The notes below the pieces were generated by a model. That model was not told the DNA's origin. It saw only the letters and a program-made list of their open reading frames with translations, and did not search any database. Positions 6,666 through 12,463 of a stretch of 12,463 nt of DNA are shown here, piece after piece; the stretch's first letter is position 1, and every line of letters begins with the position of its first letter. This stretch comes from CAYUNT01 sp964446285 (lineage in GTDB: Bacteria > Sumerlaeota > Sumerlaeia > SLMS01 > CAYUNT01), in the NCBI GenBank assembly GCA_964446285.1, contig CAYUNT010000140.1, forward strand, positions 1-12,463, written 5' to 3'. A program made the translations under genes and the position numbers.

Positions 6666-8141
6666 TCAATTGACGACTTTGAGCGTAAGATCGCGCAAAC
6701 CCCGCTGGCCTTTTTCCGGGCGCCCGAGGGCGGATTTGCCAAGATACGTTATGCGCGTCCCCGGCTCGCGAGGTGTAGAGGGAACAAGAAAACGAACGGT
6801 TGCCTGGGAGGAAGGCGCTTTGGCCCGGAAAAGAATCGAGGCCATTGTCCCCACCCGCTGCCGCAATTTTTCCGCGTCGCCAATTCCCACCCGATATACG
6901 ATTTCGCCGCGCGCGTTGAGCGCCTTGTTTTCCGCATGGAAATCGAAGGGGAAATCGTCGTGATACGGACCGTCGAGGATGTTGACATCGCGCGTGATCC
7001 AGTTGTCCAGGTCCGAGTCGATGACCTCGAGGAGGTTCGGATCGAATTGCAGGCGGACCTCGACGCCATCGACAAAGCTGTCGGCGCTGTTGTCGAAAAC
7101 AATATCCACCTGGAATTGCTGCCCCACGTGAACCGGCTTGGCCGGACCGGCGAGCGCGAGTTTCACGCCGCCCAGTCCGGCGCGCGCCTGGTCCAGTTCG
7201 CTTTCTTCTTCTTCGAGCGCCTCGCCGGGGCGGACGCGCGAGCGGTTGGTGAGCAGCAGTTGATAGAAATCCGGCGTAACGATCTGGGCCGAGCCATGAA
7301 TGAATCCGTCGCCGTTTTCATCTTCCGCGCCAAGAACGTCACTTTCATTCATCCAAAGCCCGTTGGGTTTTTCATCGACCTGAACAAATCGAAATTCCGC
7401 CGAGCGCGTCAGGCGCTTTGTCCGCCATCGGATGGAAAACAGCGTGTCGGCCACCGGACCGCACGGATAGGCAAGCTGCGCGGTGTAGATCAGGATTCCA
7501 TCGCGGGGGCGGACTTCCACGTTTGACGGGGCGGCGAGAAAACGCCGGATTCCCGCGTCCGCCACAGACACCGGCTCGACGGCGTCGCGATCGTATCGAA
7601 GCGCCACGCGAATCTGGTTGAATGCATGGGCGCGCGGATTGCTCAGCGCAAAGCCTGTGTCGAAATCCTTGCCGATGGGAACCGTCTGGTCCGGCGGGTC
7701 GATGTAAAGAATGGCGGCGCCCGCGTCGGCTTTCATTTGGAATTGGCTCAGGCCGGAACTTTTGCGCCCCTTGGATTTGGAGCCGCCTATCACCTTCCCC
7801 TGCCCGACCTTTTTGGTGGGCTGGGTTTTGCGCGTCGTGGTGGTGGCTGCGGGCTTGCTCGCGGTGGGTTTCTGAGACTGCTGAGCCGAGGTCTTGCTGT
7901 CTTTTGTATCTCGCGAACTGGAACTCCGCGAGGAGCGAGAAGAGGACGAGGAGGACGAACGGCTGCTGGAACTGGAAGTCCGCGTCGAGCGGGTTGAGGA
8001 AACGGATGTTTCCTTTTCATAAGAGGCGGCCAGAAGCGTCGTTGCGCCTTCAACGAGCAAGAACAACGCCAAAAGAAGCGTCGTCCCCATGCGCAACGAC
8101 CGCGCGCGGAATGGTATTTTTACGCTTGGCAGATGAATCAT
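6666..8141 (-). CDS. secreted protein with two cohesin-like domains and Ser/Arg-rich stalk
   Basis: A 491-residue exported protein. The N-terminus has basic residues, then the hydrophobic segment TTLLLALFLLVEGATTLLAAS (about 20-40), a probable Sec signal. A stalk of Ser and Arg (about 46-77), then Thr/Lys/Pro-rich sequence, leads to a first beta-rich domain (about 143-260, with ILYIDPPDQTVPIGKDFD and VALRYDRDAVEP). The second domain (about 326-460) shows the cohesin pattern: HVGQQFQVDIVFDNS, VEVRLQFDPNLLEVID, GEIVYRVGIG and MASILFRAKA. In cohesins such domains bind dockerins; the same fold also serves other protein or sugar contacts. Between them, DENGDGFIHG (274-283) resembles a calcium-binding EF-hand/dockerin loop. 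The ATG at 8141 has AGGAG four bases upstream; the frame is open to 8282, but that stretch lacks protein-like character. First gene of the three-gene set. Confidence 0.82.
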   Translation of the reverse strand: MIHLPSVKIPFRARSLRMGTTLLLALFLLVEGATTLLAASYEKETSVSSTRSTRTSSSSSRSSSSSSSRSSRSSSSRDTKDSKTSAQQSQKPTASKPAATTTTRKTQPTKKVGQGKVIGGSKSKGRKSSGLSQFQMKADAGAAILYIDPPDQTVPIGKDFDTGFALSNPRAHAFNQIRVALRYDRDAVEPVSVADAGIRRFLAAPSNVEVRPRDGILIYTAQLAYPCGPVADTLFSIRWRTKRLTRSAEFRFVQVDEKPNGLWMNESDVLGAEDENGDGFIHGSAQIVTPDFYQLLLTNRSRVRPGEALEEEESELDQARAGLGGVKLALAGPAKPVHVGQQFQVDIVFDNSADSFVDGVEVRLQFDPNLLEVIDSDLDNWITRDVNILDGPYHDDFPFDFHAENKALNARGEIVYRVGIGDAEKLRQRVGTMASILFRAKAPSSQATVRFLVPSTPREPGTRITYLGKSALGRPEKGQRGLRDLTLKVVN

Positions 8142-8483
8142 GGCGCTCCTCGCACTCAGAGTGGGCGGTCCGGGCCGCCCCCCGGAGCATCCCCCATTGT
8201 CCCCATTCTCCGGCGCGCCGCCAGAGAAATCGACTCGGGGGAGGCCAATTGGGTTTAGCGCCGGCCTTTTGCATTTATCCAAATCTCTCCGGTGGCTTGG
8301 GCATCTTGCCCAAGATTTTCATTGGCTTGGGCATCCCGTCCAAGATTTTCTTCCTGGGTTTCGGATAGGCTCCAGATTTCCTCCTCGTGGTTTCCTTTGC
8401 GCTGGCAGGGCGTTTGGGTTCACAGTTTTTGCCCGGCGGCGAAATGGACCGCCAGGATTCATTCCTGTTTGTCATTCGATTCG
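8142..8483. other. intergenic region between divergent genes
   Basis: These 342 bp separate the cohesin-like gene (leftward) from the SGNH-like gene (rightward), so promoters for both should lie here. Apart from the tandem palindromic repeat at 8291-8350 and the ribosome site of the cohesin-like gene next to 8142, I see no convincing -35/-10 pair on either strand. Open frames cross the region on both strands, but their residues are Trp/Ser/Pro/Arg-rich and derive partly from the repeat, so I do not call them genes. Confidence 0.6.
8291..8350 (+). repeat. palindromic repeat, two tandem 30-bp copies (A and B)
   Basis: Two 30-bp units sit head to tail. In copy A the arms CTTGGGC (8296-8302) and GCCCAAG (8308-8314) flank the loop ATCTT. 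In copy B CTTGGGC (8326-8332) and GTCCAAG (8338-8344) flank ATCCC, with one G-T wobble. Both hairpins are followed by ATTTTC. Translated, the units give AWASCPRF and AWASRPRF. Two more copies of the family occur at 10414-10513. I recall AWASRP/GRDAHAT-type peptides as the signature of a highly dispersed repeat in PVC-type genomes. With no spacers this is not a CRISPR. Confidence 0.85.
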
Positions 8484-9530
8484 ATGCCAGATTCCGCCTC
8501 CCCGCTTCCCGCTCCCGCTGCCGCCTCAGGCTCCTTCCGCCAAACGCTGGCGCGCGGATTGGCATTTGCGGCCCTGCTGGCGCTCCTGATCCAGGGATTC
8601 CGATTGTTTGGCTTCACGTATCCCGATCCCCCGGCGCCCACGCGCGCGGGCGACCGCCTGTATTTATCCGCCGACGACTATTTTTACGATCACATCGAGT
8701 ATATGTATAGGGACGATGGCCCGATCGAGGCGGCGAGGCGGGCCGATCTGCTTTTTGCGGGCAACTCGCGCCTGATGTTCGGAATCCAATACGACGCCGT
8801 CGTGGAGGCGCTCCGCGATACGGGAGTCCGGCCGCATTGGTTCGGGTTTGGGCTGGGCGAGGCATGGGAGCTGCCCGCGCGGCTGATTCGCGAAAAGGAC
8901 CTCGCCCCGCCGCTTGTTCTCATCAACGCCGACGAAGATTTTTTTTCGAAAGGCCTCACGGCATATTCAAAATATCTAATGCGCCTCGGCCCCAAGGGCG
9001 CATTTGACCTGGCCGAACGCCGCCAGCGAAAAAACGAACAGTGGCGCTTTATGATGCGCCTGTTCCCCGTTCCGCAATGGGTCGCGCTGCATGGCGAACT
9101 CGAATTCACGCGCAAACGCGACATGTATCGCAGCGAAACCTTCGGCGACTGGCTGCTGGCCGATCCACTCGTGACGGAAAAGGCCACACAGACTTTTCAC
9201 AAACCTTCCGCCAAGCCGCTGCCGCCCGATTTCGAGACGCAGGCGCAAAACGCCATCGAGATGGTGCAGCTTATCCGTTCGCGCGGCGGCGAGGCGATCT
9301 TCATCGTCGTGCCCAATCTCGACGCGGATGAAACCGTCGCGCAGGCGCTCGGAAAACGCCTGGGCGTGCGCGTGCTTGCCGAGAAAAGCTGGGATGGCTA
9401 CCAAACCTTCGACGCAAGCCATCTCAATCCGCCGAGCGCCCGGCGTTATACGCGTTCGATCATGGCGCAACTCAAGGAAACTCCCGAATGGCGCGCCCTG
9501 CCTGCCCGGCGCAACCGCGCAAATCCATAG
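8484..9530 (+). CDS. membrane-anchored SGNH/GDSL-like hydrolase or acyltransferase
   Basis: A 348-residue protein with a single N-terminal membrane anchor (about 23-44, LARGLAFAALLALLIQGFRL). The rest, probably outside the membrane, has DLLFAGNSRLMFG with candidate nucleophile Ser95 in the place of the GDS block, VLINADEDFF at about 145-154, IFIVVPNLDAD near 272, and FDASHLNPPSARRY, where Asp310 and His313 fit block V (DxxH). These are the expected triad positions of SGNH enzymes such as AlgX/DltD-like or DUF1574 proteins, which often act on acyl groups of envelope polymers; the substrate here is unknown. The start is uncertain: the ATG at 8484 has no clear ribosome site, and a TTG at 8469 is in frame. 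The frame is open back to 8292, but that part is repeat-derived. It is followed after 41 bp by the esterase gene, likely cotranscribed. Confidence 0.75.
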   Translation: MPDSASPLPAPAAASGSFRQTLARGLAFAALLALLIQGFRLFGFTYPDPPAPTRAGDRLYLSADDYFYDHIEYMYRDDGPIEAARRADLLFAGNSRLMFGIQYDAVVEALRDTGVRPHWFGFGLGEAWELPARLIREKDLAPPLVLINADEDFFSKGLTAYSKYLMRLGPKGAFDLAERRQRKNEQWRFMMRLFPVPQWVALHGELEFTRKRDMYRSETFGDWLLADPLVTEKATQTFHKPSAKPLPPDFETQAQNAIEMVQLIRSRGGEAIFIVVPNLDADETVAQALGKRLGVRVLAEKSWDGYQTFDASHLNPPSARRYTRSIMAQLKETPEWRALPARRNRANP

Positions 9531-9571
9531 TTATTCCGCGGCAAATACAAGATATATGAAAAGGATCCCTT

Positions 9572-10393
9572 ATGCCCTCCTATAAGAACATCGAAATTTC
9601 CTTCAGCCGGTTCGAGCACGACTCACTTCGTTTTATGACCTTCAACAGCCCGGCCTTGGGCGGAAACCGCGGCGACGTGTCTATTTTTCTCCCGCCCGAT
9701 CATCGCGATATGCATTCGGTTCCGTGCATTATCCTGATGCATGGCGTGTTTGGGAGCTGCTGGTCGTGGGCGATGAACGGCGGCGCGCACCGCACAGCCC
9801 TCTCGATGATCCGCTCGGGCGAAATCCGCCCCGTGGCGCTTCTCATGCCCTCAGACGGCTTGCGCGGACAGGGCACGGGCTACCTGCCGCACCGCCAGGC
9901 CAACTTCGAGGAATGGATTATGGACGACGTGCCGGGATGCGCGCGCGAGGTGGCCCCATGCCTGAAGGGCGATCCGCGCGTGTTTCTGGCCGGGCTTTCG
10001 ATGGGCGGATATGGCGCGCTGCGGCTCGGGGCCAAATACGGCGCCGGGCGCGTGGCCGGCATCTCGGCGCATTCGGCCGGTGTCGAGTTCCAGAGCCTTT
10101 CGCATTTTCTCGGCGACGCCGCCGGGCATTACGAACTGGGCTGCAAAGAAGAAGAGACCAGCATTCTTTATTGGATGCGGAAAAACAAAGCCTCGCTGCC
10201 GCCCATTCGATTCGACTGCGGCGTGAAGGACGACTTTATCGAGGCGAACCGCCGCCTGCACGCGCAACTCGAAAGCGAAGGAATTCCGCACGTTTTCGAG
10301 GAGTTTCCCGGCGCGCATCTCTGGTGCTATTGGGAAGAACACCTGCGTGACACGCTTCGGTTTTTCGATTCTCTGCGAGGGAATGCCGCCTGA
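9572..10393 (+). CDS. alpha/beta hydrolase, esterase-D/antigen-85-like putative esterase
   Basis: A 273-residue single-domain alpha/beta hydrolase of the putative esterase family (PF00756 type). ILMHGVFGS (54-62) fits the oxyanion-hole strand turn. GLSMGG (141-146) is the nucleophile elbow with Ser143. FDCGVKDDF offers Asp220 or Asp221 as the acid, and PGAHLW holds His249. No signal peptide is seen, so the enzyme is probably cytoplasmic. Family members hydrolyse carboxylesters such as S-formylglutathione or acyl-sugar esters, and the substrate cannot be read from sequence. The ATG at 9572 has AAGGA six bases upstream. The 41-bp gap to the SGNH-like gene suggests both are expressed together, perhaps acting on related esters. 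A repeat hairpin with a T-run lies 26 bp after the stop codon. Confidence 0.9.
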   Translation: MPSYKNIEISFSRFEHDSLRFMTFNSPALGGNRGDVSIFLPPDHRDMHSVPCIILMHGVFGSCWSWAMNGGAHRTALSMIRSGEIRPVALLMPSDGLRGQGTGYLPHRQANFEEWIMDDVPGCAREVAPCLKGDPRVFLAGLSMGGYGALRLGAKYGAGRVAGISAHSAGVEFQSLSHFLGDAAGHYELGCKEEETSILYWMRKNKASLPPIRFDCGVKDDFIEANRRLHAQLESEGIPHVFEEFPGAHLWCYWEEHLRDTLRFFDSLRGNAA

Positions 10394-10413
10394 TCGCCTG
10401 CCGGAAATCCTCG

Positions 10414-10444
10414 GGTGGCTTGGACGTCTCGTCCAAGATTTTTT
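10414..10444 (+). repeat. palindromic repeat copy C; hairpin could terminate transcription
   Basis: Perfect 7-bp arms CTTGGAC (10419-10425) and GTCCAAG (10431-10437) around GTCTC, preceded by GGTGG and followed by ATTTTTT. The same family as copies A and B, with a compensating change in both arms (GGGC/GCCC to GGAC/GTCC) that keeps the stem paired. Placed 26 bp after the esterase stop codon, stem plus six Ts also has the form of a modest rho-independent terminator. Confidence 0.75.
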
Positions 10445-10490
10445 CCAGATTCACTTGCAGGGTCAAACGTTTGCGAAAAGCATAATACAT

Positions 10491-10513
10491 CCTGGGCGAG
10501 ACGCCCAAGCCAC
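10491..10513 (-). repeat. palindromic repeat copy D, inverted relative to copy C
   Basis: Read on the minus strand this is GTGGCTTGGGC, loop GTCTC, GCCCAGG. The inner five pairs are intact and one outer pair is lost. It faces copy C, so the two delimit a 100-bp unit (10414-10513) with GTGGCTTGG at both ends, the arrangement of a REP doublet. It ends 27 bp before the exporter start codon. Confidence 0.75.
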
Positions 10514-10540
10514 AAGAAAAAGGCTTCCAGACAGGCTTTT

Positions 10541-12355
10541 ATGAGCGCGGAATTCCACGAAGACGACGCATCGGAAGACAGTCGCGAGTGGCGCCATTTG
10601 CGCCGCCTTGTTGTCTATTTGCGCCCTTACCGCCGCCACCTCATCCTCGGCCTGGCACTATCCATCATCGTCTCAGGGGCGATGGTTATTCTTCCCTGGC
10701 TGGTGGGCAAAACCATCGATTGGTATATCGTCCCGCCCGGCGGCGGCGCACCGAATTTCCACGGCGTCTTGTGGATGGGCGCGCTGTTTTTTGTTCTGTC
10801 CGGCTTCATTTTCGCCGTGGATTACGCGAACTGGATGCTCGTGACGCGCCTCGGCCAGCAGACAATGCGCGATCTGCGCATGGATATTTTCTCGCATCTG
10901 CAAAACCTCTCGCTGACTTTCTTCGACCGCACGCCCGTCGGGCGCATCCTCACGCGCATCACGAACGACGTCGCCACACTGAACGAGCTTCTCTCGTCGG
11001 GCATCATTGGAATTCTTCAGCAACTCTTCGTGATCGCCGGAACGCTCGGCCTTCTCATCGCTGTGAACGTGCGGCTGTTTTTGTGGTCGGCGATTGTGTT
11101 TCCCGTCGTGTTTGTAGGAGCGTGGTCCTTCCGCCACTACGTGCGCAAACACTACCGCGAAACGCGCCGCCGCCTGGCGAAACTCAACGCCTTCCTCCAG
11201 GAAAACATGACGGGCATGCGCACTGTTCAGGCCTACACGCAGGAACGCCGCCAGTTCGCGCGTTTTGCCGGCCTGAACGACGCTTATCGCGAATCGAACA
11301 TCAAAACCATTTTTCAATATGCGCTTTTCTTCCCCGTGGTGGAAGTTTGCTCGTCCGCCGCGCTGGCAATTGTCATCTGGCGGGGCGGCGGCGATGTGAT
11401 CCGCCACTCGCTCACGCTCGGCGAACTCACCTTCTTCCTCCAGGCGCTCGAACGCTTCTTCTGGCCGATCAAGGACCTCAGCGAACGTTACAACATCATC
11501 CAGGCCGCGATTGCCGCCGCCGAACGCATTTTCCACATGCTCGACCAGAAGCCGCACGTCCCTGAACCCGCCGCGCCCAAGCCCGCCGAGCCGCTGCGCC
11601 GCGCGATCGAGTTTCGCGACGTGTGGATGGCCTATCGCGACGAGCAATGGGTGCTCAAGGGCGTGCACCTCGAAATCCCCAAGGGGCAGACGGTCGCGAT
11701 TGTCGGCCCGACCGGCTCGGGAAAGACGTCGATCATCAATCTGCTCGGGCGGTTTTACGAATTCCAGAAGGGCGACATCACGGTGGATGGCGTTTCGCTG
11801 CGCGACCTTTCGCCGCGCGAGTGGCGCAGGCGCATCGGGCTGGTTTGGCAGGATGTGTTTCTGTTTTACGGCGATGTTGTGAGCAACATCCGCCTGGGCG
11901 AGACGTCGATCAGCGACGAACGGGTTCGCGAGGCCGCGCGCCGCGTCCATGCCGAGGAATTCATTTTGCGCCTGCCGCACGGATACGACAGCGGCGTGAA
12001 GGAACGAGGCGCCACGCTCAGCGTCGGCCAGAAGCAACTGCTCGCCTTTGCGCGCGCGCTCGCCTTTGATCCCGAGATTCTGATCCTCGACGAGGCGACG
12101 GCCAACATCGACACGGAAACCGAGCAACTGATCCAGAAGGCGCTGGAAGAGTTGCTGCGCGGGCGCACTTCCATCGTGATCGCGCACCGCCTCTCGACCA
12201 TTCAGCGCGCGGATAAAATTGTCGTGCTGCATCACGGGCATATCATCGAAGAAGGCACGCACCAGGAATTGCTTCGGCGCGACGGCATGTATCGGCGGCT
12301 TTACGAACTCCAATACGATAGGGCGCCCGCGCGAACCGATACAAACGCGCATTAA
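10541..12355 (+). CDS. ABC exporter half-transporter (type I exporter, MdlB/MsbA-like)
   Basis: A 604-residue fused permease-ATPase that would work as a homo- or heterodimer in the inner membrane. Hydrophobic segments lie near 34-58, 76-95, 156-176, 179-196 and 263-280, with a sixth weaker one about 295-310; TFFDRTPVGRILTRITNDV (126-144) is the usual intracellular coupling region. In the nucleotide-binding domain, Walker A is GPTGSGKTS (389-397), the Q-loop is WQD (Gln437), the signature is LSVGQ (493-497, instead of LSGGQ), Walker B is ILILDE with Glu518, the D-loop reads ANID, and the switch His is 549 in AHRLST. LSVGQ and ANID are common in the MdlB-like multidrug/lipid subfamily, so activity is expected. 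The substrate cannot be named. The ATG at 10541 has only a weak AGG upstream; the frame is open to 10415 through the repeats, which I exclude from the protein. No second half-transporter lies within the window. Confidence 0.95.
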   Translation: MSAEFHEDDASEDSREWRHLRRLVVYLRPYRRHLILGLALSIIVSGAMVILPWLVGKTIDWYIVPPGGGAPNFHGVLWMGALFFVLSGFIFAVDYANWMLVTRLGQQTMRDLRMDIFSHLQNLSLTFFDRTPVGRILTRITNDVATLNELLSSGIIGILQQLFVIAGTLGLLIAVNVRLFLWSAIVFPVVFVGAWSFRHYVRKHYRETRRRLAKLNAFLQENMTGMRTVQAYTQERRQFARFAGLNDAYRESNIKTIFQYALFFPVVEVCSSAALAIVIWRGGGDVIRHSLTLGELTFFLQALERFFWPIKDLSERYNIIQAAIAAAERIFHMLDQKPHVPEPAAPKPAEPLRRAIEFRDVWMAYRDEQWVLKGVHLEIPKGQTVAIVGPTGSGKTSIINLLGRFYEFQKGDITVDGVSLRDLSPREWRRRIGLVWQDVFLFYGDVVSNIRLGETSISDERVREAARRVHAEEFILRLPHGYDSGVKERGATLSVGQKQLLAFARALAFDPEILILDEATANIDTETEQLIQKALEELLRGRTSIVIAHRLSTIQRADKIVVLHHGHIIEEGTHQELLRRDGMYRRLYELQYDRAPARTDTNAH

Positions 12356-12430
12356 GGCTCATCGCGCCACATTTCGAAGGAACTGTCAGAGATATACCAA
12401 TTTCCCGCAATTCTGTTCCCTGAATTTGCT

Positions 12431-12463
12431 CTGAAGGAGCAAAAGAATACAGCCCCGAAAACC
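12431..12463 (+). repeat. probable edge of another dispersed repeat
   Basis: The last 33 bases would read LKEQKNTAPKT. This resembles the ALKGQNxTAQGxALG peptide that I remember as the translation of a dispersed repeat in Bacteroidetes and PVC genomes. A perfect 7-bp inverted repeat, TTTGCTC and GAGCAAA around TGAAG (12425-12443), lies at its left edge. The window ends inside it, so extent and copy number cannot be judged. Alternatively it is the leader of an unseen rightward gene. Confidence 0.4.

Noticed and set aside
8291..8350. Two 30-bp direct repeats as a CRISPR start
   Set aside because: The units abut without spacers, diverge in the arms, and related copies lie inverted 2 kb away; no cas gene is present.
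10673..12352. Minus-strand open frame of 559 codons
   Set aside because: Fully antisense to the ABC exporter, which has every nucleotide-binding motif; the reverse translation has no recognisable pattern.
1..12463. tRNA, rRNA or transposase genes
   Set aside because: No cloverleaf with a TTC-arm, no rRNA-like stretch and no transposase motif was seen on either strand by eye.

Overview
The window is GC-rich bacterial DNA with eight complete protein genes and several short repeats. A lipoprotein signal with a Cys lipobox and an extracellular protein with two cohesin-like domains point to a bacterium with an elaborate envelope, most likely a diderm. No rRNA, tRNA or marker gene fixes the phylum. 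The short repeats resemble, from memory, those scattered through genomes of Planctomycetes, Verrucomicrobia, Lentisphaerae/Kiritimatiellota and neighbouring candidate phyla. That placement is a weak inference.

Left part, minus strand (reading from 3998 down to 132): a compact DUF1338 protein of the 2-oxoadipate dioxygenase/decarboxylase (HglS) type lies 60 bp upstream of a large FAD/4Fe-4S oxidoreductase of the YdiJ (D-2-hydroxyglutarate dehydrogenase) type. Together they would convert 2-oxoadipate to D-2-hydroxyglutarate and then to 2-oxoglutarate, the end of a lysine-degradation route. A candidate promoter and a structured leader precede the pair.

Middle part, minus strand (reading from 8141 down to 4250): three envelope genes follow one another with gaps of 75 and 16 bp. 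They encode a secreted protein with a Ser/Arg-rich stalk and two cohesin-like domains, a membrane protein with a long Gly/Pro-rich N-terminus, and a lipoprotein with a possibly degenerate NlpC/P60-like domain. None has a function I can name with certainty; their spacing suggests one surface system.

Right part, plus strand (8484 to 12355): a membrane-anchored SGNH-like protein, an esterase-D-like alpha/beta hydrolase and a type I ABC exporter half-transporter. The first two are 41 bp apart. The exporter is separated from them by 147 bp holding two inverted copies of a palindromic repeat.

The most unusual layer is the short repeats: four copies of a 7-bp-arm palindrome with flanking GGTGGCTTGG/ATTTT (8291-8350, 10414-10444, 10491-10513), two different arrays with an exact 9-bp period (90-116 and 4775-4819), four 15-bp units inside the lipoprotein gene (5000-5059), and what looks like the start of another dispersed repeat at the right edge (12431-12463).
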